From Kribbella caucasensis (GTDB taxonomy: Bacteria > Actinomycetota > Actinomycetes > Propionibacteriales > Kribbellaceae), in the NCBI RefSeq assembly GCF_004361855.1, contig NZ_SNWQ01000005.1:1-64000 (forward strand): DNA of 64,000 bases, written 5' to 3'. The first letter of the stretch is position 1; the number at the start of each line of letters is the position of its first letter. The notes under the pieces are model-generated. The model was not told the origin of the DNA. It searched no databases and saw only the letters and a list, made by a program, of their open reading frames with translations. Below, in pieces: positions 28,294 to 37,318 of the stretch. A program made the translations under genes and the position numbers.

Positions 28294-29208
28294 ATGGTCA
28301 CCGGTCTTCCCTCGACGCGCCCCGGCAGCACGCCGACGATCCGTGAGCTCCTGGCCGCGGGCAACCGGTCCTTCTCCTTCGAGTTCTTCCCGCCGAAGAC
28401 ACCTGAGGCCGAAGAGGTGCTCTGGCGGTCGATCCGCGAGATCGAGCAGCTCCGGCCGACGTTCGTCTCGATCACGTACGGCGCGGGCGGGACGACCCGG
28501 GACGGCACGATCCGCGTCACCGAGCGGGTCGCGCAGGACACCTCGCTCACCCCGCTCGGCCACCTGACCTGTGTCGCGCACTCTCGCGACGAGCTTCGTT
28601 CGGTGATCGGCGCGTACGCCGGCTCCGGGGTGCGGAACATGCTCGCGCTGCGCGGTGACCCGCCGGGTGGTCCGTCGCAGCCCTGGGTCGCGCACCCGGA
28701 GGGGATGAACCACGCGATCGAGCTGGTCGAGCTGATTCGTTCACTCGGCGACTTCTGCGTGGGCGTCGCCGCGTTCCCGGACAAGCACCCCGAGGCCGCC
28801 GATCTGGACGCCGACGCACGCGTGCTCGCCGAGAAGGCGGAGGCCGGTGCGGACTACGCGATCACCCAGATGTTCTTCGGGGCCGACGACTACTTCTCCC
28901 TGGTCGACCGCGCGGCGGCGTACGGGTGTGACATCCCGATCCTGCCGGGCATCATGCCGGTGACGAACATCAAGCAGATCAAGCGGATGGCCGAGCTGAC
29001 CGGGATGGCGCTGCCGACCGCGGTCACCGATCGGCTGCACGCGGTCGAGGAGGACCCGAAGGCGGTCCGCGAGGTCGGGATCGAGATCGCCAGCGAACTG
29101 TGCGAGAAGCTGCTCTCCGGCGGCGCCCCCGGGATCCACTTCATCACCCTGAACCGCTCGACGGCGACCCGTCAGGTCTACCTCAACCTGCAGGGCACAA
29201 CCGTCTGA
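28294..29208 (+). CDS. metF: Methylenetetrahydrofolate reductase
   Basis: This 304-residue FAD-dependent TIM-barrel enzyme reduces methylene-THF to methyl-THF for methionine synthesis. It shows FSFEFFPPKTPEAEE (catalytic Glu), VSITYGAGGTTRDGT, LTCVAHSRDELRSVI, LALRGDPPGG and FGADDYFSLVDRAAAYG. The length matches bacterial MetF. It appears leaderless from the TAGCCT box. No riboswitch is present in the short upstream gap. Confidence 0.96.
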   Translation: MVTGLPSTRPGSTPTIRELLAAGNRSFSFEFFPPKTPEAEEVLWRSIREIEQLRPTFVSITYGAGGTTRDGTIRVTERVAQDTSLTPLGHLTCVAHSRDELRSVIGAYAGSGVRNMLALRGDPPGGPSQPWVAHPEGMNHAIELVELIRSLGDFCVGVAAFPDKHPEAADLDADARVLAEKAEAGADYAITQMFFGADDYFSLVDRAAAYGCDIPILPGIMPVTNIKQIKRMAELTGMALPTAVTDRLHAVEEDPKAVREVGIEIASELCEKLLSGGAPGIHFITLNRSTATRQVYLNLQGTTV

Positions 29209-29218
29209 GCCGGACCGC

Positions 29219-29224
29219 TATCGT
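29219..29224 (+). promoter_or_regulatory. Probable -10 box (TATCGT) of the SixA-like gene, leaderless arrangement
   Basis: TATCGT ends six bases before the ATG at 29231, the same geometry seen for metF and DAHP synthase. It sits in the 22-base gap after metF, so the gene may have its own promoter as well as read-through. Confidence 0.45.
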
Positions 29225-29230
29225 GACCTG

Positions 29231-29761
29231 ATGGCCGACCCATCCGATCTGCTGATCGACCACACCCTGGTTCTGCTCCGGCACTCCAAGGCGGTGCCGC
29301 CCGAGACGATGCCCGACCTGGATCGCCCGCTCGCCGACCGTGGTCGCGCCGACGCGGCGGCGGCCGGCCGCTACCTCGTTGCCCAGGGCATCGAAGCCGA
29401 CCTGGTCCTGTGCTCGCCGTCGACCCGGACCCGGGAGACCTGGCAGTACGCCGCCGAGGCCGGTGCGGTCGCCGCGGACATCTGGTACGACCGCCGCATC
29501 TACAGCTCCGACACCGACGGGCTGCTCGACGTGATCCGCGAAGCCCCGGCCGAAGCGCGCACGGTGATCCTGGTCGGCCACGGACCGGGCGTCCCCTGGC
29601 TCGCCGACGAACTGGCCCTCGACGGCACCAGCCCCGAACGCGTCGAGCTCACCAAGAAGTACCCGACCAGCGGCCTGACCGTCCTCCACCACACCACCCG
29701 CTGGTCCGCCTTAGCCCCCGACGACTGCGATCTGGTCTCTTATGTCATCCCCCGCGGCTAG
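29231..29761 (+). CDS. SixA-like histidine phosphatase
   Basis: This 176-residue protein of the histidine phosphatase superfamily has the catalytic LLRHSKA (RHG variant), LADRGRADAAAAGRYL, CSPSTRTRETW and the second catalytic His in VGHGPGVP. SixA-type enzymes remove phosphate from phosphohistidine in HPt domains or PTS proteins; a role here is inferred only from family. It is cytoplasmic. The stop codon shares CTAG with the convergent helD gene. Confidence 0.88.
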   Translation: MADPSDLLIDHTLVLLRHSKAVPPETMPDLDRPLADRGRADAAAAGRYLVAQGIEADLVLCSPSTRTRETWQYAAEAGAVAADIWYDRRIYSSDTDGLLDVIREAPAEARTVILVGHGPGVPWLADELALDGTSPERVELTKKYPTSGLTVLHHTTRWSALAPDDCDLVSYVIPRG

Positions 29762-31989
29762 GGCAGCCACTGGGTCGTGCTGTTGACGGTGATCATGCGT
29801 TGGGTGGCGCGGGTGAGGACGACGTACAACGCGCGTACGCCGCCGAGGGTGTCGCTGACGATGCGGTCGGGTTCGACCACCACGACGGCGTCGTACTCGA
29901 GGCCCTTCGACTCCAGCGGCGTGAGCGCGACCACTCGGGGATTGTTGAGCTCGGCAAGGGTCGCGTCGACCGCGGGTCGCAGCCCGGGCGGCACGATCAC
30001 CCCGACCGTGCCTTCCACCAGTTGGAGGAGTTCGCCCGCGGCGTCGGCTGCAGCCTCGGCGACCTTGGCGGCGTCGAACACGCGGTGCTCCGGCTCGACC
30101 CCGGTACTGCGAACCGCGTTCGGCAGGTCCGCATCGGGGATCTGGCGCCGGATCACCTCACCCGCGAAGGCGTAGATCTCGGCCGAGTTCCGGTAGTTGG
30201 TCGACAGCCGGAACGCGTGCCGCTGCAGGTGGGACAGCATCGACTCCATCGCCTGCCGCGCTTCGTCCGGGTCCGGCCACGAGCTCTGGGCCGGGTCGCC
30301 GACGATCGTCCAGCTGGCCTGCGGACCGCGCCGGGTGACCATCCGCCACTGCATGGGGGAGAGGTCCTGCGCCTCGTCGACCAGCACGTGCGCGTATTCC
30401 TCCGGCTCGTCCGCATCCGCCGCCGCGGCCGCCCGGGCCCGCCGCTCGGACGTGGTGAGCACCTCGTTGACCCCGTCCGACAGCCCTTCGAGCCAGTCGA
30501 ACTCCTCGTCCTTGCCAGGCTCGGCCACCGGTGGCCGGCCGAGCAGATGGCTCAGTTCGTCGAGCAACGCCACGTCGGCGATGGTGAACTGGTCCGTACT
30601 GCGAACCGCCGCGGCCAGCGCGTCCACCTCGGCCGGGCCCAGCTCGTTCCGGGCCCATCGGGTCAGCCGACGCGGGTCGCCGAGCCAGCGCAGTACGGTC
30701 TGCGGCGAGAGCGTGGGCCACCAGGAGGCGAAGAACGACCGGTACGCCGGGAGGTCAACGACGATGTCCCCGAACGACTCCCGATCGGCGTACACCCCGT
30801 TCCGCAGGTCGTCGGGGAACCGGCTCCACAGGGCGGCGACCAGTCCCTTCCGGGCCTCCGAGGCAGCGCGGTTCCGCGGCGTCCGCCGCAACGCGTTCCG
30901 CCGGACGTTGTCCAGCTGGTTCGCATCGAGCTCGATCGTTGCCCCGCCGACGAACACGCGCAACGAGGTCGGCGCAGCGGGAACCCGGTCCCGGGCAGCG
31001 CGAGACAGCACTCCACGCATCCGCAGCGACCCCTTGATCGCGGCAGCGTCCGCCTCGTCGACAGCGGTCGCGCGAACCCCGTCGACCAGTTCGCCGACGG
31101 CTCGCAGCGACACGGTGTTCTCGCCGAGGCTCGGCAGCACCCGCTCGATGTACGCCATGAACGCGGCCGACGGACCGACCACCAGCACCCCGCCCCGCTC
31201 GAACCGGCGGCGGTCGCTGTAGAGCAGGTACGCCGCCCGGTGCAGCGCGACCACGGTCTTGCCCGTCCCCGGACCGCCACCGATGATCGTGACGCCGCGA
31301 GCAGGAGCGCGGATCGCCAGGTCCTGCTCGGCCTGGATCGTCGCGACGATGTCCCGCATCGTGTGACCACGCGCCCGCGACAGCGACGCCATCAACGCGC
31401 CCTCACCCATCACCGGGAGATCCTCGGGCGCACGCTCCGGTGCGAGCAAGTCGTCCTCGATCCCGACGACCCGCGCACCCTTGTTCCGCAGCACGCGGCG
31501 GCGTACGACGGCCAGCCGGTCCGCCGCCGTCGCCCGGTAGAAGGGCTCCGCCGCCGGCGCGCGCCAGTCGATCACCAGCGGCTCGTACTCCGCGTCGCGC
31601 ACCCCGATCCGGCCGACGTACAGGCTCTCCAGATCCTCGGCGCGCTCGACCGCCGGTTTGTCTTCGCCGTGGTCGGAATCGAGCCGGCCGAACACCAGGC
31701 CCTCGTGCTCGGCGTCCAGCTCGGCGATCCGGCGGGCCGCGGCGAACACCAGCACGTCGCGCTCGTACAGACCGGTCTGCTCCTCCTCGCGGACCCGGCC
31801 GACGTTCTGCGCCTGGGCTCGCTGATGTCCCTCGACCGCGATCCGGGAGGCGGATCGGGCGGCCTCCGCGACCCGGCCGTAAACCCGGTCCACGTGTTGC
31901 TGCTCGGCCTCCAGCTCAGCCTGCTCGACGACGACGCTCTCCGGCTGTTCGACTTTCCCGGAATGGGGCGAAGTGGGGGATTGATCCAC
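29758..31989 (-). CDS. helD: HelD-like UvrD-family helicase/ATPase
   Basis: This 743-residue SF1 ATPase resembles actinobacterial HelD, which binds RNA polymerase, frees stalled complexes and can protect from rifampicin. A coiled-coil N-terminal arm (about residues 15-90: AELEAEQQHVDRVYGRV) precedes the ATPase with Walker A GGGPGTGKTVVAL, Walker B VLVDEAQDLSPMQW, NYRNSAEI and TPLESKGLEYD. GTG 31989 is chosen because AGAGAGGA lies five bases upstream; the frame is open to 32268 without conservation. TAAGAT at 32046-32051 is the likely -10. DNA repair helicase function is an alternative. Confidence 0.9.
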   Translation of the reverse strand: MDQSPTSPHSGKVEQPESVVVEQAELEAEQQHVDRVYGRVAEAARSASRIAVEGHQRAQAQNVGRVREEEQTGLYERDVLVFAAARRIAELDAEHEGLVFGRLDSDHGEDKPAVERAEDLESLYVGRIGVRDAEYEPLVIDWRAPAAEPFYRATAADRLAVVRRRVLRNKGARVVGIEDDLLAPERAPEDLPVMGEGALMASLSRARGHTMRDIVATIQAEQDLAIRAPARGVTIIGGGPGTGKTVVALHRAAYLLYSDRRRFERGGVLVVGPSAAFMAYIERVLPSLGENTVSLRAVGELVDGVRATAVDEADAAAIKGSLRMRGVLSRAARDRVPAAPTSLRVFVGGATIELDANQLDNVRRNALRRTPRNRAASEARKGLVAALWSRFPDDLRNGVYADRESFGDIVVDLPAYRSFFASWWPTLSPQTVLRWLGDPRRLTRWARNELGPAEVDALAAAVRSTDQFTIADVALLDELSHLLGRPPVAEPGKDEEFDWLEGLSDGVNEVLTTSERRARAAAAADADEPEEYAHVLVDEAQDLSPMQWRMVTRRGPQASWTIVGDPAQSSWPDPDEARQAMESMLSHLQRHAFRLSTNYRNSAEIYAFAGEVIRRQIPDADLPNAVRSTGVEPEHRVFDAAKVAEAAADAAGELLQLVEGTVGVIVPPGLRPAVDATLAELNNPRVVALTPLESKGLEYDAVVVVEPDRIVSDTLGGVRALYVVLTRATQRMITVNSTTQWLP

Positions 31990-32045
31990 CGGGGTCCTCT
32001 CTACTGCCGGGCCTACTGCCCCGACACGGAACACAGGAACGATCA

Positions 32046-32051
32046 ATCTTA
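32046..32051 (-). promoter_or_regulatory. Probable -10 box (TAAGAT) of helD
   Basis: On the minus strand TAAGAT lies about 57 bases upstream of the helD start, in the gap after the CrtI-like gene. It is close to the TANNNT consensus; the -35 is poor. It would give a leader of about 50 bases. Confidence 0.45.
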
Positions 32052-32099
32052 GTGTGCCTTCCTCGCCGACCCCAGGCCGGTCCGTACTGCCGGTCCGGA

Positions 32100-33407
32100 T
32101 CAGGCTTTTCCGACCGCTTCGGCGACGATCGCGGCACCAAGGGTCGTCGCCGGGACACCCGAGCCGGGATGGGCGCCCGCGCCCACGCAGTACAGGCCTT
32201 TGACGGGGGAGATGTTGCCTGCCCGGCGGCGCGCGGTGCGGTACCCCTCCCAGGCGACGCCGGCCCACCAGGACGCGGAGGTCTGCCGGGAGACGACCTT
32301 GTCGCGGACATGCAGACCACGGGCGACCAGCAGATCGAGTACGTCGTCCGTCGGGTAGCCGTGGACGAGGACGGACCAGGCCTGATGCCCGGCCGGCGCC
32401 TGACCGCCAGTGCGGATCGTCACCGTCGGACTACCGTGCAGAACGGTCTCGAACGGCAGCGTCGGCACGGGGTCACGCAGCCCCAAGTGGACGACGTACG
32501 CCGCCTGCGCCTGATGGGTCTGCTCCACCCTCTTGCGGATCTTCTTGGCCGCCGGATCGTTGACGAGCTGGGCGTACAGCCGGCGTGGATCGAGATCGCT
32601 GACCACGATCTCGGCCGGCAGTTCGGTCCCGTCGGCCAGCCGCACGCCGGTGACCGTGCCGCCGGACGTGCTCACCGACACCACTTCGGCTCCGGTCCGT
32701 ACGTCGATCTTCCGCTCGGTCGCCCGCTGCGCCAACGCGTCGGCCAGCGCCCCGAATCCACCCGCGATCGTCCATCGGCCGAAGGTCCGCTCGAGATACG
32801 ACCAGACCCCGACATACCCAGGCGTGAGGCGCGCCTCGGACCCATGCTGCGTGGCGTAGTACTTCAGTACTGCGCGCGCTCGGTCGTCGTCCAGGTTGCG
32901 CTCGGCGACGCGCTCGAGGGATTGCCAGGGCTTCAGGCCACGGATCGCGTTGAGTGGCAGCTTGTCGATCAGCGGCGGTTCGAGCGAGGTCTTGCGCAGG
33001 ATCTGCCAGGTCTCGCCGTAGCCGTCGACCAGGGCGGTCCAGCGATTCGCGGTCTGCTCGCCGGCCAGGTCGGTCCACGCCTGGAGTTGGGCGGCGCGAT
33101 CACCGACCGGGAGGTCCAGGATCGAGCCGTCGGCGAACAGGTGCCGGCGAGGTTCGCTGATCGGTTCGAGTTGGACCAGGCTCTCGATCGGCCGGCCGGA
33201 CTTTCGGAACAGGTCGCGCAGGGCGGCCGGCAGCGTCGTACTGGCTGCGCCCGCGTCCCAGCTGAAGCCGTCGGCCTCGACCCGGCCGAGTGCGCCGCCG
33301 AGCCGGTCCTCGGTCTCGCACAAGGTGACCTCGTGGCCGAGCTTGGCCAGCCGGACGGCGCTGGCGAGACCGGCGAGCCCGGCTCCGATAACGATCGCGC
33401 GCGCCAT
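32100..33407 (-). CDS. CrtI-like FAD-dependent oxidoreductase (phytoene desaturase family)
   Basis: This 435-residue flavoprotein has an N-terminal FAD motif (AIVIGAGLAGLASAVRLAKL), then LCETEDRLGGALGRVE, and the C-terminal family signature GLYCVGAGAHPGSGVPATTLGA. These are shared by carotenoid desaturases and isomerases. No phytoene synthase or cyclase gene is nearby, so a carotenoid substrate is not established. Its ATG shares one base with the DUF4126 stop (TAATG), so the two are coupled. Confidence 0.85.
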   Translation of the reverse strand: MARAIVIGAGLAGLASAVRLAKLGHEVTLCETEDRLGGALGRVEADGFSWDAGAASTTLPAALRDLFRKSGRPIESLVQLEPISEPRRHLFADGSILDLPVGDRAAQLQAWTDLAGEQTANRWTALVDGYGETWQILRKTSLEPPLIDKLPLNAIRGLKPWQSLERVAERNLDDDRARAVLKYYATQHGSEARLTPGYVGVWSYLERTFGRWTIAGGFGALADALAQRATERKIDVRTGAEVVSVSTSGGTVTGVRLADGTELPAEIVVSDLDPRRLYAQLVNDPAAKKIRKRVEQTHQAQAAYVVHLGLRDPVPTLPFETVLHGSPTVTIRTGGQAPAGHQAWSVLVHGYPTDDVLDLLVARGLHVRDKVVSRQTSASWWAGVAWEGYRTARRRAGNISPVKGLYCVGAGAHPGSGVPATTLGAAIVAEAVGKA

Positions 33408-34048
33408 TACCTTTCCTTCCCCGTCCCGCCACCCCGGTCAGGCGAAACGGTCCCTGTCGCAGGGTCGCCGCGTTTCTCTCGCCAGGCTTTGAACCGGGCG
33501 TACCCGCGTTTGATCGCGCGGAAGGCGAAGAAGACCGCGACGATGCCAATGAGCAGCAGGATGCCCGCGATGATCAGCGCCACGGTCGGGTGGAACGCGG
33601 CGAGCGAGACGACGCTGAGCACGGCCACGTCCTCACCGGATGAGGCTGCGACGTTGGTGACCGGTTCGGGGGAGGTGTTGATCGCCAGCCGCAGGCTCGA
33701 CTTGACCAGATGCGAGAGCAACGCGACGAGTCCGCCGGTGGTGGCGATGAACGCTTGCTCCAGGTTGCTCGCCTGGCCGGACATCAAGGCGGCGATGATG
33801 GCCCCGACGGTCGGCCGGATCAGCGTGGAGATGGTGTCCCAGGCCGAGTCGACGTACGGGATCTTGTCGGCGACGAACTCGAACAGGAACATGGCGCCGG
33901 CCGCGATCAGCACGCCGTTGGAGGTCAATGCGGTCGGGACGTCGTCGACATCGGCGAAACGGCCGAGCAGACCGAGGACCAGCACGCACGCGTACGCGTT
34001 GATACCGCTCGCCCAGCCCGTCGTGAACGCCAACGGCAACGCTTCCAT
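33407..34048 (-). CDS. DUF4126 family membrane protein
   Basis: This 213-residue protein has four to five membrane segments: an early GWASGINAYACVLVLGLLGRF, VLIAAGAMFLFEFVADKIPYVD, an AFIATTGGLVALLSHLVKSS block, and two near the C-terminus (VALIIAGILLLIGIVAVFFAF). A basic tail follows. These features match DUF4126. GGGAG a few bases upstream supports ATG 34048. Function is unknown; coupling to a CrtI-like enzyme suggests a membrane lipid or isoprenoid context. Confidence 0.85.
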   Translation of the reverse strand: MEALPLAFTTGWASGINAYACVLVLGLLGRFADVDDVPTALTSNGVLIAAGAMFLFEFVADKIPYVDSAWDTISTLIRPTVGAIIAALMSGQASNLEQAFIATTGGLVALLSHLVKSSLRLAINTSPEPVTNVAASSGEDVAVLSVVSLAAFHPTVALIIAGILLLIGIVAVFFAFRAIKRGYARFKAWREKRGDPATGTVSPDRGGGTGKER

Positions 34049-34216
34049 ACTCCCGCTCCGTAACCCTCTGCTGTGCCCCGTCGGACGACTGTCACCGTCA
34101 TTATCGAACTCGATGGCCCGACTTTTGGTTAACCGTTGACATCGACCCTGCCGCGACTCATTGTGAACGAGGCTGCCAGGCTTTGTGACCGGCACCCCAG
34201 ATCAGGGAGATCGAAC

Positions 34217-36130
34217 ATGCGTCGTCGTCCGAAGATTCTCGCCGCATTGGCAGTGGTAGCGCTGCCGATCGCGGTGAACGGCGTGTCGTCCGGCAGTCAG
34301 CCGACGGCCGTCGCCTCCATGCCTTCGCCCGGGCTGGCCTCCGCGTTTCAGGCCGCATCGCAACAGTACGGCGTACCGGAGTCCGTGCTGCTCGCGCTGT
34401 CGTACGCCGAAACGCGGTGGGACGACCACCAGGGCAAGTCGAGCACGTCGGGCGGTTACGGCCCGATGCACCTCACCGCGGTCGACCCGAGCACCACGGT
34501 CGAGCGCTCCGACGGCAAGAAGGTCGCGAAGGCCGATTCGCAGCGCACGTTGTACACGGCATCCGACCTGACCGGCCTCGACCCGGTTGCTTTGCGCACC
34601 GACCCGACGGCCAACGTGGCCGGTGGCGCGGCCCTGCTCGCGTCGTACCAGAAGTCGCTCGGGCTGCCGGTCGGTTCCGACACCTCTGCGGCCGACTGGT
34701 ACGCCGCGGTCGCCAAGTACTCCGGTGCGTCCACCCGCGTCACCGCCTCGGAGTTCGCCGACGACGTTTACGCGACCCTCGCCCGCGGCGCGGCCCGTAC
34801 GACGAACACCGGGCAGGAAGTCGCCATGCCGGCGGAGAAGGTGGCTCCGGCGAAGGCACAACTGTCCCGGTTGGCCTTGCCTGCTGGGGCTTCCGGTGGG
34901 ACGTCGGACGTCGAGTGCCCGAAGTCGCTGGCCTGTGAGTGGTTGCCAGCGCCGTACCAGGACCTGGGCGCCGGCGACTACGGCAACCACGACCTCGCGG
35001 ACCGGCCGAAGACCGGCAAGATCGACTACATCATCATTCACGACACCGAGGGTGGCTGGCAGGGCACGCTCAACCTGGTCCAGGACCCGACCTACGTGAG
35101 CTGGCAGTACACGATGCGGTCGTCCGACGGCTACACCTGGCAGCACGTCAAGGCCAACGACGTCGCCTGGCACGCCGGCAACTGGTACGTGAACATGCAC
35201 AGCATCGGCATCGAGCACGAAGGTGTCGCCGCTCAGGGTGCGACCTGGTACACGGAGGCGATGTACCGCAACTCCGCCAAGCTGGTCCGGTACCTGGCGG
35301 CCAAGAACAACATCCCGCTGGACCGCGCCCACATCATCGGGCACGACCAGGTACCGGGCACGATCCCGGCGAACGTCCGGGGCATGCACTGGGACCCGGG
35401 ACCGTACTGGGACTGGGAGCACTACTTCGACCTGCTCGGCGCGCCAATCTGGGGGAAGACCGTGTTCCCGGTGAAGGTCGGCTCGATCGTGACCATCAAG
35501 CCCGGGTTCGCGGGTAACCAGCAGGTCCTCACCAACTGCACGGGCGCCGGGACGACCTGCACCCCGCAGGGCACGAACTTCGTCTATCTCCGGCAGGCGG
35601 CGGACGACGCGGCCCCGCTGGTGAAGGACATCGGGCTGCGGCCGGACGGGTCGGACTCGACCACCGTGGTGTCGGACATCGGGGCTCGCGCGGCCGCCGG
35701 TTCGCAGTACGTGGTGGCGCAGCGGTCGGGGGACTGGGTGGCGGTCTGGTACCTCGGGGCGCTCGCGTGGTTCAAGAGCCCGGCGTCGGCGCCGGACGCG
35801 TTCGCCAAGCCGGGGCTGGTGGTGAAGCCGAAGGCGGGGAAGACGTCGGTACCGGTGTACGGGCGGGCGTATCCCGAGCAGGCCGCTTACCCGGCCGGGA
35901 TTCCCTACCAGACGGTGACTCCGCTGCAGTACTCGATCGGGGCGGGGCAGGCGTACCCGGTGGGTGACGCATCGATCGAGACGGACTACTACCGGGCTGT
36001 GACGTTCGCCGGGGAGCCGCCGGCCGATCACGTGCAGGTGCTCGGGACGGACAAGTACTACCAGATCTGGTTCGGGCACCGGATGGCGTACGTCCGGGCC
36101 GCGGATGTGGACCTCCGGCCCGCCGTTTAG
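34217..36130 (+). CDS. Secreted N-acetylmuramoyl-L-alanine amidase with N-terminal SLT-like domain
   Basis: This 637-residue exported protein has a signal peptide (ILAALAVVALPIAVNGVSS). Residues of about 45-200 look like a lysozyme/SLT-type domain: QYGVPESVLLALSYAETRWDDH with a candidate catalytic Glu. From about 270 there is an Amidase_2 (PGRP-type) domain with zinc ligands in IIIHDTEGG, HSIGIEHEG and IIGHDQVPG. The C-terminal 200 residues form SH3-like repeats. It should cleave peptidoglycan stem peptides outside the cell. AGGGAGA six bases upstream supports ATG 34217. A strong terminator follows. Confidence 0.9.
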   Translation: MRRRPKILAALAVVALPIAVNGVSSGSQPTAVASMPSPGLASAFQAASQQYGVPESVLLALSYAETRWDDHQGKSSTSGGYGPMHLTAVDPSTTVERSDGKKVAKADSQRTLYTASDLTGLDPVALRTDPTANVAGGAALLASYQKSLGLPVGSDTSAADWYAAVAKYSGASTRVTASEFADDVYATLARGAARTTNTGQEVAMPAEKVAPAKAQLSRLALPAGASGGTSDVECPKSLACEWLPAPYQDLGAGDYGNHDLADRPKTGKIDYIIIHDTEGGWQGTLNLVQDPTYVSWQYTMRSSDGYTWQHVKANDVAWHAGNWYVNMHSIGIEHEGVAAQGATWYTEAMYRNSAKLVRYLAAKNNIPLDRAHIIGHDQVPGTIPANVRGMHWDPGPYWDWEHYFDLLGAPIWGKTVFPVKVGSIVTIKPGFAGNQQVLTNCTGAGTTCTPQGTNFVYLRQAADDAAPLVKDIGLRPDGSDSTTVVSDIGARAAAGSQYVVAQRSGDWVAVWYLGALAWFKSPASAPDAFAKPGLVVKPKAGKTSVPVYGRAYPEQAAYPAGIPYQTVTPLQYSIGAGQAYPVGDASIETDYYRAVTFAGEPPADHVQVLGTDKYYQIWFGHRMAYVRAADVDLRPAV

Positions 36131-36146
36131 TCACTGATCGACGAGA

Positions 36147-36170
36147 GCCGCCCACTGTCTGGTGGGCGGC
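36147..36170 (+). terminator. Rho-independent terminator of the amidase gene
   Basis: A perfect 9-bp stem GCCGCCCAC/GTGGGCGGC with a 6-base loop, followed by TTTCGTCCTT, starts 17 bases after the amidase stop. Confidence 0.85.
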
Positions 36171-36203
36171 TTTCGTCCTTCCCGAGGTCTTGTCAGCGGG
36201 TTT

Positions 36204-36217
36204 GTTTATCGATATAC
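36204..36217. promoter_or_regulatory. LacI-type operator-like palindrome GTTTATCGATATAC
   Basis: A 14-base palindrome with central CG and one mismatched pair, in the style of LacI-family operators. It sits between the amidase terminator and the 3' end of the lacI gene, where no gene starts. It may be a remnant of a lost promoter or a distal operator of the neighbouring LacI regulator. Confidence 0.4.
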
Positions 36218-36257
36218 CTCTTGGGCAACGGATCTAGCCCGGGAGGTCGTTCCGGTG

Positions 36258-37286
36258 TCAGTTGGTGTGGGGTCTGGTGGTCTGGCGCTCGACCAGATGG
36301 GCCGGTACGACGAGCTCCTCGGGCTCGTCGGTCGGGCCGTCCTTGAGCTGCCGGATCAGCAGCTCGCAGATGGCGTCGGCCATCTCGTCGTGCCCGGGGT
36401 TGATCGAGGTCAGCGACGGCACCAGGAAGCGGGCCTCGTCGACATCGTCGAAGCCGACCACCTGGACGTCGTCCGGGACCCGGAGCTTGGCGTCGGCGAG
36501 GGCGCGGATCGCGCCGATCGCCACCACATCGGTCAACGCGAACACCCCGTCGAAGCCGATCTTCCGGTCGAGCAGGGACCGGATCGCGTCGTACCCGTCC
36601 TCGAAGCGGAAGCTGGACCTAACCACCAGGTCGGGGTCCGTCTCGATGCCGGCGTCAGCGTGGGCGAGCGAGTATCCCTCGGCGCGCAGGCCCGTCATGC
36701 TCGCACCACCGTCCGGATCGCCACCGAGCAGGACGATCCGGCGCGACCCGGTCGCGAGGAGATGCGCCGTGGCCTGCCGGGCGCCGTCGATGTTGTCCAT
36801 CATCACGTGGTCGAACTTGGACGGCAGTGCCCGCTCACCGATCATCACGACCGGAGCGTCGGTGCGCATCTGGGTCAGCTCCGCCGGGTCGAGGTCGACC
36901 ACGCTCAGGATCAGCCCGTCGTACATCCGCAGCCGGGAGAACACGACCGCGTCCAGCTCACCCTGCCGGCTGGCCCCGGTCCGCTCCACCACGATCCGCA
37001 GGCCGTGGGCCTCGAAGCGGTCGGCGAGCCGGCCGGCCAGCTGGGCGAAGTACGGGCGCTCCAGTTCCGGTACGGCGAGGCCGACGACTCCGGTCCGGCC
37101 CGCGCGCAGATGCCGGGCGGCCAGGTTCACCTGGTAACCGAGCTCGGCGATTGCCGCCAGCACCCGCTCGCGGGTCTCGGCGCCGACCCGGGGGCGGCCG
37201 TTGATCACGTTCGAAACGGTCATCGTGGACACCCCCGCGGACCGCGCCACATCGGCCATCGTCACCACGGTGGACGTCTTCTTCAT
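36258..37286 (-). CDS. LacI-family transcriptional regulator
   Basis: This 342-residue regulator has the LacI HTH (VTMADVARSAGVSTMTVSNVI, hinge NGRPRVGAETRERVLAAIAEL) and a sugar-binding periplasmic-protein-like domain (VVGLAVPELERPYFAQLAG, GFDGVFALTDVVAIGA, VVGFDDVDEARFLVPSLTSI). It most likely represses the divergent ABC transporter/GH51 operon until an arabino-oligosaccharide binds. ATG 37286 is used; an internal ATG before ADVARS (about 37259) is possible and would leave more room for promoters, because only 32 bases separate 37286 from the transporter start. Confidence 0.92.
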   Translation of the reverse strand: MKKTSTVVTMADVARSAGVSTMTVSNVINGRPRVGAETRERVLAAIAELGYQVNLAARHLRAGRTGVVGLAVPELERPYFAQLAGRLADRFEAHGLRIVVERTGASRQGELDAVVFSRLRMYDGLILSVVDLDPAELTQMRTDAPVVMIGERALPSKFDHVMMDNIDGARQATAHLLATGSRRIVLLGGDPDGGASMTGLRAEGYSLAHADAGIETDPDLVVRSSFRFEDGYDAIRSLLDRKIGFDGVFALTDVVAIGAIRALADAKLRVPDDVQVVGFDDVDEARFLVPSLTSINPGHDEMADAICELLIRQLKDGPTDEPEELVVPAHLVERQTTRPHTN

Positions 37287-37318
37287 GGTCCTTACCTTAA
37301 GCATCTCTTGGAGTTGTG

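Noticed and set aside
29410..32052. Plus-strand open frame of 880 codons opposite helD
   Set aside because: The helD protein on the other strand is clearly real; this frame has no family features.
32079..32098. Hairpin terminator between the CrtI-like gene and helD
   Set aside because: The two CCGGTCCG copies are direct, not inverted, repeats.
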